DNA of 64,000 bases from Candidatus Gastranaerophilales bacterium (GTDB lineage Bacteria; Cyanobacteriota; Vampirovibrionia; Gastranaerophilales; Gastranaerophilaceae), in NCBI GenBank assembly GCA_900769355.1, contig CAAGGG010000057.1, positions 17,739-81,738 of the forward strand, written 5' to 3'. The notes beneath the pieces were generated by a model. That model was not told the origin of the DNA. It was given only the letters and a program-made list of their open reading frames with translations, and did no database searches. Below are positions 16,851-25,779 of the stretch, one piece after another (position 1 is the first letter of the stretch; every line of letters starts with the position of its first letter). Position numbers and translations under genes: made by a program.

Positions 16851-16859
16851 TGCTACAAT
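16851..16859 (+). promoter_or_regulatory. Extended -10 promoter of the second APE-like operon, leaderless start predicted
   Basis: TGCTACAAT at 16851-16859 ends 6 nt before the ATG at 16866. No ribosome binding site is present, so the first gene is probably translated from a leaderless mRNA. Confidence 0.6.
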
Positions 16860-16865
16860 ATCTCC

Positions 16866-17282
16866 ATGGATATAAAAAAACTAAAACCCATAATTCCGTT
16901 TTGTGCAACGATTTGTGTTGTTTTGTTGTTTCATTTTAGCAAGATTTATCTACTAAAATTTTATCCGGTTATTGTAAATTCATTTATTTTTTGCGTTTTT
17001 TTCTCGTCACTTTTTTGTAAGGAAACAATTATTCAAAAAGTTGCAAAAAAAATGGACGGTGAATTGACAGATTTTAGTAGAAATTATACAAGAAAACTTA
17101 CTTATGTTTGGTGTGTATTTTTGTTTGTAAACCTTTCAATCTCAATCGCAACGGTATTTTTGAGTGAAAGGATTTGGGAGATTTATAACGCGTGCATTTC
17201 TTACGTTGCACTCGGGGTAATGTTTGGGGTAGAATATGTTGTACGAATAATTATGAGAGCAAGGTATGAGAGAAGAAAGTAA
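16866..17282 (+). CDS. Small integral membrane protein of the APE-like cluster
   Basis: 138 residues with about four hydrophobic segments (IIPFCATICVVLLFHF, IVNSFIFCVFFSSLF, YVWCVFLFVNLSISI, ISYVALGVMFGVEYVV) and a cytoplasmic loop containing KMDGELTDFSRNYTRKLTYV. Aryl-polyene clusters usually carry a small membrane protein of this kind directly before the AMP ligase; its biochemical role is not established. It overlaps the next gene by 17 nt. Position makes cluster membership likely; the family assignment is from pattern and context only. Confidence 0.7.
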   Translation: MDIKKLKPIIPFCATICVVLLFHFSKIYLLKFYPVIVNSFIFCVFFSSLFCKETIIQKVAKKMDGELTDFSRNYTRKLTYVWCVFLFVNLSISIATVFLSERIWEIYNACISYVALGVMFGVEYVVRIIMRARYERRK

Positions 17283-18633
17283 TGTAGGTTTTGTATTTTT
17301 CACGTCGGGCTCGACCGGAGAACCAAAGACGGTAAATAAATCCAGCAAATGCGTTGTTAAAGAGTCAAAAGATTTGGCGGAAATCTTCAAGTTTTCACCT
17401 GATACGGTGTTTGTTTCGACCGTAACAACTGATTACATGTATGGAACAACTTTTATGATGATGTTGCCAATGGAGTTGAATTGTAAAGTCGAGCAGGAAA
17501 CTGTTTTGTATCCAGAGGATATCAAGGATTATAAAAAGTTTGTATTTGTTTCAACGCCTTCGTTTTTGGAAAAATTGTACAAATACAATTTTACGTTTAA
17601 ACATAAGCCTGAAATGATTTTTTCTGCCGGTGCAAAGCTTGATGACAAGGTTTTTGAGTATTTGGAAGGTATTTCAAAAGGAGTTACGGAGATCTATGGA
17701 AGTACGGAAGCAGGTGTTATCGGGTATAGACAAAAGTCTAATGAGAAACTAAAATTTTTTTCAAATGTAAAAGCTGTTCAAAAACAAATAGATATCCATA
17801 ATACTGACTTAGCTGCCCAGCCGCTTAGCTGCTTGGCTACTTTTATTTCGTCGCCGTATTTTGATGAGCCGGAACTTGAATTGGGTGACGAATTAGAGAT
17901 TTTTGATGACGGATTTGTTGTAAAAGGTCGCAATGACAGAATTGTCAAAATTCAAGAAAAACGCGTTTCTTTAATAGAAATGGAAAACTATTTGAACCAA
18001 AGCAAGTTGATTGAAAAATCGCGTTGTTTAAAAATTGATGACAAACTTTGTATGGCTGCAGTATTGACTTCTGAGGGTAAAAAGACTCTTGAAGAGTATG
18101 GCAAGCTTGAGTTGACAAAGGCTTTAAAACGAATGTTTGCAGAAGGCTATCGTCCATTGATTGAACATCACATAATTGATTTCCCGTCATTGAGGTATGT
18201 TGTACCGAAAAAATGGCGGTTTTTGCCTGATTTACCTTTGAGTGCACGCGGAAAAATAGATGATAAACGAATTAGAGAATGGTTTAATACAGATGTGACA
18301 TATCCAAACGTTGTCGGGTTTTCAAATGACGGGCAAAAAGCAGAGTTTGACTTGATTTTTCCGAAAAACAGCAACTTTTTTCAAGGTCATTTTTCGGAAT
18401 TTCCGATTTTGCCCGGGGTTGTCCAATTGTTCTTTGCAAAAGAGTTTTCAAGAGATATTTTTAATATCGATTTTATACCGGAAAAAACAAAGAAAGTTAA
18501 GTTTTCATCAATTATTAAGCCTGATACCAAAGTCAAACTTGTTTTAATAAGGGGCGAAAAGTCAATTGATTACAAGTTTGTGGATTGTGAAGATTGCGAA
18601 AAAACTTTTTCTTCCGGAACTTTTGTTTTATAA
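17266..18633 (+). CDS. AMP-dependent acyl/aryl ligase fused to ApeI-like dehydratase domain
   Basis: Two-domain enzyme. Residues 1-350 form an ANL-type ligase that opens almost at the ATP loop (FFTSGSTGEPKTVNKS, about 10-25), continues through IYGSTEAGVIGYR and RNDRIVKI, and ends with the catalytic Lys of SARGKIDDKRI. Residues 351-455 are a hotdog domain with FQGHFSEFPILPGVVQL, the FabZ/ApeI signature. Aryl-polyene clusters use such a ligase to load the aromatic starter on ACP and ApeI as a dehydratase. Start ATG at 17266 overlaps the preceding gene. A repeat-derived insertion lies at about residues 181-192 (see the separate entry). Confidence 0.85.
   Translation: MREESNVGFVFFTSGSTGEPKTVNKSSKCVVKESKDLAEIFKFSPDTVFVSTVTTDYMYGTTFMMMLPMELNCKVEQETVLYPEDIKDYKKFVFVSTPSFLEKLYKYNFTFKHKPEMIFSAGAKLDDKVFEYLEGISKGVTEIYGSTEAGVIGYRQKSNEKLKFFSNVKAVQKQIDIHNTDLAAQPLSCLATFISSPYFDEPELELGDELEIFDDGFVVKGRNDRIVKIQEKRVSLIEMENYLNQSKLIEKSRCLKIDDKLCMAAVLTSEGKKTLEEYGKLELTKALKRMFAEGYRPLIEHHIIDFPSLRYVVPKKWRFLPDLPLSARGKIDDKRIREWFNTDVTYPNVVGFSNDGQKAEFDLIFPKNSNFFQGHFSEFPILPGVVQLFFAKEFSRDIFNIDFIPEKTKKVKFSSIIKPDTKVKLVLIRGEKSIDYKFVDCEDCEKTFSSGTFVL
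17807..17841. repeat. Intragenic A-type repeat in the AMP-ligase gene
   Basis: ACTTAGCTGCCCAGCCGCTT and AGCTGCTTGGCTACT are copies of the GCTTAGCTGCCTAGC motif otherwise found only between genes. In the ligase frame they read as TDLAAQPLSCLAT without a stop. Confidence 0.7.
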
Positions 18634-18640
18634 TGAGGTT

Positions 18641-19051
18641 ATGATGATTGTATGTGAAAGTTTTATAGATGTGCAATTTTTTGATCTTGATCCGATGAAT
18701 GTCGTTTGGCATGGGAATTATATTAAATACCTTGAACAGGCGCGTTGTGAGATGTTAGCTAAAATCGGCTATACTTACGATGATATGAAGGCGGACGGTT
18801 TTGCATATCCGATTGCCAAAATGGATTTGAAATTTATAAAACCTGTGCAATTTATGCAAAAATTAAAAGTTGTCACAACATTGGTTGAATTTGAGCCTTC
18901 TTTAAATATCAAGTATGAAATTTTTGATATGAATTCCGGTGAAAAGATTTTTACGGCGAAAAGTATGCAAATTTGCGTAGATATAAAAACGATGGAAAGT
19001 GTTTACACTGCGCCAAAAAGGTTCGTTGAGAGGGTAAAAAATTATGCGTAA
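18641..19051 (+). CDS. Acyl-CoA/ACP thioesterase, 4-hydroxybenzoyl-CoA thioesterase/YbgC hotdog family
   Basis: 136 residues. FFDLDPMNVVWHGNYIKYLE with a following ARCEML is the hallmark of the family, the Asp (or Asn/His nearby) being catalytic. The frame is open from 18566 inside the ligase gene, but the ATG pair at 18641/18644, 8 nt after the ligase stop codon, gives the normal N-terminus. In the cluster it would release or edit acyl chains. It overlaps the following LolA-like gene by 8 nt, so the operon continues. Confidence 0.82.
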   Translation: MMIVCESFIDVQFFDLDPMNVVWHGNYIKYLEQARCEMLAKIGYTYDDMKADGFAYPIAKMDLKFIKPVQFMQKLKVVTTLVEFEPSLNIKYEIFDMNSGEKIFTAKSMQICVDIKTMESVYTAPKRFVERVKNYA

Positions 19052-19568
19052 ATTTTTGATTTTTTTGAGTGTAATTTTATGTGGTACAAGTTTTTGTCTT
19101 GCATCTGATGATATTTTTAGCCACCCTTCGACAAGTAGGGCAATTTCAATTCAAATGCCTAAGCTAAAAGATGTTTCATGCAAATTTACGCAAGAAAAAT
19201 ACATTGGTTCTGCAGTTTTGAAATCAGGCGGGAATTTTCAGTTTGCAAAAAGTAAAGGGGCGACTTTTGAAACACTTTACCCGATAAAGTCGACGGTGTC
19301 TTACACTTCTGCACAAAACAAACAGATGAACGACGTGATAGTTGCAATTTCGAACAAAAATTATTCTTATTTGGATAGGAATTTTTCACTTTTTTATAAA
19401 AAAGAAAATGATGGTTGGGAAATTGGCTTGAAACCTAAAAAAGGTACAGTGCCTGCATCTCAGCTTAATAATATCGTTATAAAAGGAAATGTGGACATCA
19501 ATAATATAAAAATTAATACGATTAAAAACGGAACGACGGATATTCATTTTAAATGCAGAACAAATTAG
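19044..19568 (+). CDS. LolA-like periplasmic carrier of the APE-like cluster
   Basis: 174 residues with a signal peptide (MRKFLIFLSVILCGTSFCLA, cleaved before SDDIF). The mature part has the LolA-type beta-rich pattern: SCKFTQEKYI, GGNFQFAKSKG and TLYPIKSTVSYT, matching the outer-membrane carrier-like proteins that accompany aryl-polyene exporters. Expected to carry a lipid-linked product across the periplasm from the MMPL exporter encoded next door, with which it overlaps by 16 nt. Confidence 0.75.
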   Translation: MRKFLIFLSVILCGTSFCLASDDIFSHPSTSRAISIQMPKLKDVSCKFTQEKYIGSAVLKSGGNFQFAKSKGATFETLYPIKSTVSYTSAQNKQMNDVIVAISNKNYSYLDRNFSLFYKKENDGWEIGLKPKKGTVPASQLNNIVIKGNVDINNIKINTIKNGTTDIHFKCRTN

Positions 19569-21937
19569 TAAATATTTTGCGAATATTTTTTGTATTAACC
19601 CTTTTAGTCTTGGGGAGCTTGGTTTTGTGCCAACCTAGTCATACTGAAACGAATATTTTAAAAGCTATTTTTTCAGCAAATGAGGATAGTTTGCTTGTTG
19701 ATTTAAGCACGAGGTTTTCGTCCAAAATTAATGTTATTGTTGAAAGTAATGACTATGATGAAGCGGAAACCATTGCTAAGACCTTTTACGCAAAACTCGA
19801 CAAGACCAAAATGCATTCTTCAAATATAAATGCGACAGGAATTATTGAGGATTACGAAAAATATCAGAATAATCTGTTATCGAATAAAACCCGAAAACTA
19901 TTGACAAACAAGGATTATGATGCGGTTATTGCAAACGCTTATGAATCTCTTTACAATCCTGTAATGCCACCTATTGGATCAATTGAGCAGGATCCGTTTT
20001 TGCTTTTAACAGATTTTGTAATGAATTTGACTGAAAATTTTCAAACGTCGGCTGATTTTGTCCCAATTCAGCTCAATGAGAAGTTTTATAGCCTTATTAT
20101 ACTTGATGTTAATAATGAATTGGCACTTTCGCCGACAGTTTTAAATGCTGAGGTGAAAAAACTTGTTGATTTGCAAAATGAGTTGAGTAAAGACGGCGTA
20201 AAGGTCTATTTGACGGGTGCTCCGGTACATTCGTATTTTGCAAGTTCACATTCGATTTTTGAAATAAATCTTATTTGTATATTGTCAACATTATTTGTAA
20301 TCGGGCTTATATTCTGGTATTTTGGTTCGTTGCTGCCGTTAATTCCAATAGCAGTAAGTATCGGACTTGGAATTTACGCCGGATATTGTGTCACTGTACT
20401 GATTTTCAAAGATATACATATTTTAACCTTCGTATTTTCTACAACGCTAATCGGGGTTTGTGTAGACTATTCTTTACATTATTTTGTGGCATTGAAGGAG
20501 GGGAAAAGAGGAGTTGACACAATAAAAGATATCTTTAAAAGCCTTACTGTGAGCTTGATTACGACAGTTAGTGCGTTTTTAATTTTGTTATTTGCGGATT
20601 TTGTTTTGCTAAGACAAATTTCTGTATTCACAATCACAGGACTTGTGACGGTTTATGGGGTTGTGGTGCTCGGATATCCGATGATAAAAGCAGCTAAGTT
20701 TTTTAAAGTCGATAAGACGATAAGACAATGGGACGATAAGTCCGAAACAAAAAAAGTTATTTCAAGACACCAACCCAACAACGAAACAACAATACAATCA
20801 CCCCCCTCACCCGCATTTGTAGCACTCGTAGAAGCTCGTGAACAACTGCTCCCTGCTCCCCGTTGGGGCGAGGGTTATGATAAAGACCATGCATCTTCGC
20901 CTCTTTGCATCTTGGTATCTAAATACTCAACTACCTTACTTAGCTGCCTAGCCACCGTACTGCTTATTTTCGGTTTATTTCGCACTCATTTTGACGACAA
21001 CATCAAAAATATGTATACGCCGCCGAAAAATCTCTTGAATGCCGAAAAACTTCTAACAGAAATTGTCGGTACAAGTGCTGATACCTCAATTTTTGTGGTT
21101 AAGGGCGAAAATCTTCAAGATATTTTGCAGAAAGAAGAAAAAATTGCAGATAAACTTAATAACGAAAACAGCCATGGATATCAGGCACTGAGCAAGTTTG
21201 TGCCATCTGAAAAACGCCAAAAATCTAATCAGATTCTGAGAAAAGAATTGTATAATGCAAAACTTTATGAGTATGCGGGATTTTTGCCGACTCAAACTCG
21301 TTTGCGACTAATTAACGCAAATTTTGGAAACGAATTTTTAAGTGTAAATAAAGATTTTGAGTTTTTGAAAAAAAACTTCTTAATAGACGGAAACACTTCT
21401 ATAATGGTTGTTTCGGGCTACAAAGGTCAAACAATCGAGGGAGTAAAAATCATTAATTTCCAAAAAGATATTTCATCTCAAATCAGACATTGCAGAAAAA
21501 TTTGTTTAGCTTTGCTGGTTCCGATTTTTGGACTTTTGTATTTGTTATTGGCAAAAATTTACGATTTTAAATCAGCGGTGAAAATTCTTGCACCATCTGT
21601 TTGTGCAGTGGTATTTGTGTTCGCTATTTTGGGACTTTTTGGCTGCGCTATCAATCTTTTCCATTTGCTTGCAATATTTTTGATAATCGGTTTTGGGCTT
21701 GACTATTCGGTGTTTAGGTTGACAAATCCTGAAAAATCAGGGGACTCTGTTCTTTTGTCGTGCGTGACTACGGTATTTTCATTTGCACTTCTTGCTTTTG
21801 CCGGGTTTAAACTTATAAGTTCGCTCGGAACGGTTCTCGCACTTGGACTTTTGAGTTCATACATTTTTAGTATAAAATTAATATCAAGAAGTTGCACAAA
21901 TTGCGACGCCGAAACAAAATTGAAAGGTAATCAATGA
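19553..21937 (+). CDS. MMPL/RND-family exporter of the APE-like cluster
   Basis: 794-residue transporter with the duplicated RND plan: TM1 (ILRIFFVLTLLVLGSLVL), a periplasmic loop (about 35-235), five TM segments (about 238-380), then TM7 near 465 and the second loop and TM group (about 640-770). The conserved Asp-bearing TM4 motifs are GVCVDYSLHYFVALKEGKRG and GFGLDYSVFRL. The usual partners (ligase, LolA-like carrier) are adjacent, so it probably exports the polyene lipid. The cytoplasmic linker between TM6 and TM7 (residues about 384-470) is built from intergenic repeats. Ends overlap the methyltransferase gene by 4 nt. Confidence 0.85.
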   Translation: MQNKLVNILRIFFVLTLLVLGSLVLCQPSHTETNILKAIFSANEDSLLVDLSTRFSSKINVIVESNDYDEAETIAKTFYAKLDKTKMHSSNINATGIIEDYEKYQNNLLSNKTRKLLTNKDYDAVIANAYESLYNPVMPPIGSIEQDPFLLLTDFVMNLTENFQTSADFVPIQLNEKFYSLIILDVNNELALSPTVLNAEVKKLVDLQNELSKDGVKVYLTGAPVHSYFASSHSIFEINLICILSTLFVIGLIFWYFGSLLPLIPIAVSIGLGIYAGYCVTVLIFKDIHILTFVFSTTLIGVCVDYSLHYFVALKEGKRGVDTIKDIFKSLTVSLITTVSAFLILLFADFVLLRQISVFTITGLVTVYGVVVLGYPMIKAAKFFKVDKTIRQWDDKSETKKVISRHQPNNETTIQSPPSPAFVALVEAREQLLPAPRWGEGYDKDHASSPLCILVSKYSTTLLSCLATVLLIFGLFRTHFDDNIKNMYTPPKNLLNAEKLLTEIVGTSADTSIFVVKGENLQDILQKEEKIADKLNNENSHGYQALSKFVPSEKRQKSNQILRKELYNAKLYEYAGFLPTQTRLRLINANFGNEFLSVNKDFEFLKKNFLIDGNTSIMVVSGYKGQTIEGVKIINFQKDISSQIRHCRKICLALLVPIFGLLYLLLAKIYDFKSAVKILAPSVCAVVFVFAILGLFGCAINLFHLLAIFLIIGFGLDYSVFRLTNPEKSGDSVLLSCVTTVFSFALLAFAGFKLISSLGTVLALGLLSSYIFSIKLISRSCTNCDAETKLKGNQ
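20705..20960. repeat. Cluster of intergenic-type repeats inside the MMPL gene
   Basis: Four repeat modules lie in tandem in the coding frame: AAAGTCGATAAGACGATAAG (from 20705), a CCCCTCACCCGC to CCCCGTTGGGGCGAGGG hairpin (about 20800-20880), ATGCATCTTCGCCTCTTTGC then TTGGTATCTAAATACT (20889-20930), and ACTTAGCTGCCTAGCC (about 20938-20954). All are known from gaps elsewhere in this window. They encode a low-complexity cytoplasmic linker with no stop. Confidence 0.75.
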
Positions 21938-22980
21938 AATATAGACGTATAAAAAGACATGTTTCTCCTAGAATTAAGGCTTTGGCAGATGCGCAAAAGA
22001 TTGCGTTTGCGCCATTGACTTTTCAGGCAGTCAATACGATGTTGAAGTTTGGAATTTTGGAATTTATCGACGAAAATCCATCAACCGTTGATGAGATTAT
22101 GGAGCATTCTAAGACCTCAAAATATACTACAGAAACGCTTTTGGAAGTTGCATGTGCTTGTGGTGTAGCAATAAAAACTGGTAAAAAATATTCTGCAAGC
22201 CTTGTTGGTGCTGCATTTTTACAAAATGAAATGACAAAGGTGAATTTCAATTTTGTAAATGATGTTTGTTATCTCGGGGCATCAGAACTTGCAAATTCAT
22301 TTGAAAACGTTGAGCCTGTTGGGTTAAGAAAATTTGTCGGAGATTATGAAACCATTTATAATGCTCTTCATCTTTTACCGGAAACTATGAAAAAGAGCTG
22401 GTTTGAGTTTGACCATTTTTATTCTGATAGATGTTTTGAAGAAGTTTTAAAAATTATTTGCGCAAATTCTCCTACGCAAATCTTTGATATTGGCGGTAAT
22501 ACGGGAAAATTCGAACGTGCATGTCTTGAATTTGACAAAAATTGTCAGGTAAATATGATTGATTTGCCTGAAAATATTGAGGAAGCGAAAAAACGTCTTA
22601 AAAATGACAGGTTAAAATTTTTTGGTATAAATGTTTTGAAAGAAGAGCTGCCAAAGCTGTCGGGTGCTGTGTTTATGAGTCAGTTTTTGGACTGTTTTTC
22701 TGAGGAACAAGTTATTTCGATTTTAAAAAATGTCAAAAAATCAATGGCAGAAGGAACGAAAGTCTTTATTTTGGAACCGTTTACGGACAAGCAGCTTTTT
22801 GATGGCGCAACGTATTCGCTTGTGCATATTTCGCTTTATTTCACTTGTATGGCGAACGGAAACAGCAAAATGTATTCTGAAAAACGAATGATTGAAATGG
22901 CAGAAAAAGCCGGTTTAAAAATTTACAAAAAATATGAAAACATTGGGGTTCATGACTATACGCTTTTGGAATTGGTTTAG
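21934..22980 (+). CDS. SAM-dependent O-methyltransferase of the APE-like cluster
   Basis: 348 residues with the plan of plant-type/polyketide O-methyltransferases: an N-terminal dimerisation winged helix (APLTFQAVNTMLKFGILEFI, STVDEIMEHSKTSKYTTETL) and a C-terminal SAM domain (QIFDIGGNTGKFERACLEF with a glycine-rich loop, NMIDLPENIEEAKKR, FMSQFLDCFSEEQV). It would methylate the aromatic head group or another precursor. The start overlaps the exporter by 4 nt and the end overlaps a possible long start of the acyltransferase gene. Confidence 0.83.
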   Translation: MKYRRIKRHVSPRIKALADAQKIAFAPLTFQAVNTMLKFGILEFIDENPSTVDEIMEHSKTSKYTTETLLEVACACGVAIKTGKKYSASLVGAAFLQNEMTKVNFNFVNDVCYLGASELANSFENVEPVGLRKFVGDYETIYNALHLLPETMKKSWFEFDHFYSDRCFEEVLKIICANSPTQIFDIGGNTGKFERACLEFDKNCQVNMIDLPENIEEAKKRLKNDRLKFFGINVLKEELPKLSGAVFMSQFLDCFSEEQVISILKNVKKSMAEGTKVFILEPFTDKQLFDGATYSLVHISLYFTCMANGNSKMYSEKRMIEMAEKAGLKIYKKYENIGVHDYTLLELV

Positions 22981-22993
22981 GAATTTGAGTAAA

Positions 22994-23914
22994 ATGGACG
23001 ACAACAATAGCAAAAAATGGTTTGAAATGAAAGAGCAAGCAGCAGGCAAAAAACGCTTGATGTTGCTTTGGTTTATCTATAGACTTTTGGGTAAGAAATC
23101 TGTAAAATTTATCGTGTTTTTTGTGACTTTGTTTACGTTTTTAGGTGCCCCAAAAGTTAGAAAATGTTCTCAAAAATATTTAAAGATTGCAACCCTAAAT
23201 GGCTCATTAATTCAAGCTTTCAAGCATTTTTTGAATTATTCATACTGTCTTGTTGATAAAATGGAAATGTTTACGGACAACTTTGCATTTTCAGATATTT
23301 CATTTGCTGATGAGAATACGAAAAAAATGTTGTATGATGATCTTTTGAATAAAAAAGGTTTATATTTTTTGTGTTCGCATTTGGGGAATATCAATGCAAT
23401 GCGCACGTTTTTTCGTTCCGGAGAAGTGATTGACGATATTAAGGGAAATTTGTTTTTGGAAGCCAATCAGTGCAAGGTTTTTAAAAACTTTATAAATTCG
23501 ATTTCTTCAGACAATCCGATTACGGCATATTCGGTTGAAAATATTGATGTGACAACTTCTATCGAAATAAAAGACAAACTTGATAATGGCGAAATTCTTT
23601 TTATTGCAGGCGACAGGGTTTCGGCACACAATGAAAGTGAAAACGCTATTTTTACGTCGAACTTTTTGGGTCATAAAATGAATTTTCCGATTGGAGCGTT
23701 TAGATTTGCACTAATCTTGGGAGTTCCGATTTATTTTATTGCTTGTACTTTAGAAAAGGGCGGAAAATACAAAATTTACTTGAAAAAATTTGAAAAAACA
23801 GGCACAAGAAAAGAAAAACTTGACGCGCTAAAGTGTGAATACGTAAAGTTTTTGGAAGATTTGACAAAGCAATATCCTCTTCAATTTTACCATTTTTATG
23901 ATTTTTTGAGATGA
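22994..23914 (+). CDS. LpxL/HtrB-like acyltransferase of the APE-like cluster
   Basis: About 306 residues. A basic N-terminus with a hydrophobic helix (VKFIVFFVTLFTFLGAP) precedes a Lpx-type acyltransferase core (YFLCSHLGNINAMRTF with the His, FIAGDRVSAHNESENAIF, LGHKMNFPIGAFRFALILG, and a C-terminal YPLQFYHFYDF). Such proteins in aryl-polyene clusters attach acyl chains to the lipid anchor. ATG at 22994 is preferred; the open frame extends back to 22934, inside the methyltransferase gene. Last gene of the operon. Confidence 0.75.
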   Translation: MDDNNSKKWFEMKEQAAGKKRLMLLWFIYRLLGKKSVKFIVFFVTLFTFLGAPKVRKCSQKYLKIATLNGSLIQAFKHFLNYSYCLVDKMEMFTDNFAFSDISFADENTKKMLYDDLLNKKGLYFLCSHLGNINAMRTFFRSGEVIDDIKGNLFLEANQCKVFKNFINSISSDNPITAYSVENIDVTTSIEIKDKLDNGEILFIAGDRVSAHNESENAIFTSNFLGHKMNFPIGAFRFALILGVPIYFIACTLEKGGKYKIYLKKFEKTGTRKEKLDALKCEYVKFLEDLTKQYPLQFYHFYDFLR

Positions 23915-23949
23915 ATTAGGTTACAGGTAAAAAAGTTAAATTGTAGTTC

Positions 23950-24013
23950 ATGTTGTCGGGGTAGGTACCCCGACCTATCGTCTTAGCTACTTCGCTTCCT
24001 AGCTTCCTAGCTA
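23950..24013. repeat. Short repeat with GTCGGGGT hairpin
   Basis: GTCGGGGTAGGTACCCCGAC (23955-23974) is a near-perfect hairpin also present in variant form at about 37.45 kb (GGCGGGGTACCCACCCCGCC). It is followed by ATCGTCTTAGCTACTTCGC and CCTAGCTTCCTAGCTAC motifs and lies between convergent operons, where it may terminate transcription. Confidence 0.7.
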
Positions 24014-24015
24014 CA

Positions 24016-25773
24016 TTACGATATTCTTCTAATCATCTCCTGTGCTTCTTCGCATTCCGGGAAAGTTTCGGTGATTTTGTCCAAGACTTTCAAGGCTTCA
24101 TCTGTTTTGCCAAGTTTTTCATAGCAATTTGCGCTATTTAGCAAAAGATTGACGTTTAGCGGATTTTCTTTGAGCATGTGTTGGAAAATTCCGTTTGCTT
24201 GCTCATAATTTCCAAGTTCATAATAGCAAAGCCCTAACATGTGCTCACAGTCGTGTGTTTTGGCAATTTCATAAGATTTTACAAAATACATTTTCGCATC
24301 TTCATATTCTTTTTGCAAAAACTTGATTTTGCCTGCAATAAAGTACATAAAATCGTTATTTGTCTCGTGGTGCAAAGCGTGTTCGATTTGCTCGTAAGCT
24401 TTGTCAAGGTCATTCAGATGAATTTTATTTAATGCTGAAAAACCGAGTGCATCAGTGTGATGAGGGTCAATTGCAAGAGCTTTTTGGTAATATTCATCAG
24501 CTTCTTTGAATTTTGTTGTTGAGTGCAAGTAGTTTGCGTATTCAAACAGTACATCAAAGTTATCCGGTGCAAGTTTTAGCGCTTGATTGAATTCGTCTTC
24601 AGCATAGTCAAATAGACGTTTTTGTAGATAAATAATCCCCAAATCTTTGTGCGCTTGTGCAAATTCAGGGTTAAGCTCAATAACTTTTTTCAAGATTTTT
24701 TCAGCCTTGTCCATATCGTTTGTGCGAACGCAAATGTTTGCAAATTCGTAGTAAATCTCAGGTGAAACGTTGCCTTGAATAATGATTTTTTCATACAAGA
24801 CTTTTGCGTTGCCAAATTGACCGATTTTGATATAAATACTTGCTAATTTGCGGAGCATCGAAACTGATTTTGGGTTCATCAAAACGAGTTGTGCCAAAAT
24901 AGTTATCGCGCTTGTGTAATCACCGATTGCATCATAACAGCATGCAAGGTTGTATTGAAAATTATGTTTATCAGGGTTGTGAACAGAAAGCGTTTTGTAA
25001 TGTTTGATTGCTTCTTCAAACTGTGCTGATTTAACCTCTGATAACGCCAATGCGACAAGGTAACTGTCTTGAGGCTCGATTGCATAAGCCTTTCTAAAAT
25101 ATTCACAAGCCTCTTTGTGCTTGTTCTGAAGTTGCAAAATTGAGGCAATATTGAAATATGTGATTGAGTTATTTGGATCAAGCTCGCTCGCTTTCATAAA
25201 GTTTTCATAAGATTTTTCGAGGTTGCCGATAGTGATATAGCAAGTTCCAAGGTTGTTGTATAGTTGCGAATGCTTCGGATTTAATTCAAGTGCTTTTTCT
25301 AAGTATTCTGTTGCCTCTTCAAACTTTTTCAATGCCATAAATGCAGTTCCGATAATGTAATAAATCGTATAGTCATCAGTTACAACGTCAAGTGCTTTTT
25401 TTGCTGTTTCAACGGCTTTTTGAGGTTCTTTGTTTTTTACATAAACGATTGCAAGGTTTTTGTATGCGTCAACATAATCGCTTCTCATACGCAAAACTTC
25501 CTCATACGCTGCAATTGCGTGCAAGTAGTCGTCTTGATTATCGTAGCAATTTGCCAAATAAAACCAACTTGTGGCGTCATCTTTGTATTTTACAACTGTT
25601 TCAAAAACGGATTGTCCTTCTTTATATTCTCCAAGATTTACGTGGCAAAGCCCTAGTAATTTCAAGGTTTCTGCGTCTTTTTCATCACCTGTAAGTGCTT
25701 CTGTGAGAAGTTTTTTTGCCTCCTCATATTCTTTATTCTCAATAAGTCCGTTAATTTTTTCCATATTTTCCAT
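24016..25773 (-). CDS. Tetratricopeptide-repeat protein (about 16 TPRs)
   Basis: 585 residues composed almost entirely of 34-residue TPR units (for example YKEGQSVFETVVKYKDDATS, AIAAYEEVLRMRSDYVDAYK and EKALELNPKHSQLYNNLGT). No signal peptide, membrane segment or catalytic domain, so it should act as a cytoplasmic scaffold; its partner is unknown. The frame can start at 25791, but ATG at 25773 is preferred because a perfect TATAAT box ends 6 nt before it. Confidence 0.85.
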   Translation of the reverse strand: MENMEKINGLIENKEYEEAKKLLTEALTGDEKDAETLKLLGLCHVNLGEYKEGQSVFETVVKYKDDATSWFYLANCYDNQDDYLHAIAAYEEVLRMRSDYVDAYKNLAIVYVKNKEPQKAVETAKKALDVVTDDYTIYYIIGTAFMALKKFEEATEYLEKALELNPKHSQLYNNLGTCYITIGNLEKSYENFMKASELDPNNSITYFNIASILQLQNKHKEACEYFRKAYAIEPQDSYLVALALSEVKSAQFEEAIKHYKTLSVHNPDKHNFQYNLACCYDAIGDYTSAITILAQLVLMNPKSVSMLRKLASIYIKIGQFGNAKVLYEKIIIQGNVSPEIYYEFANICVRTNDMDKAEKILKKVIELNPEFAQAHKDLGIIYLQKRLFDYAEDEFNQALKLAPDNFDVLFEYANYLHSTTKFKEADEYYQKALAIDPHHTDALGFSALNKIHLNDLDKAYEQIEHALHHETNNDFMYFIAGKIKFLQKEYEDAKMYFVKSYEIAKTHDCEHMLGLCYYELGNYEQANGIFQHMLKENPLNVNLLLNSANCYEKLGKTDEALKVLDKITETFPECEEAQEMIRRIS

Positions 25774-25779
25774 AACTTG

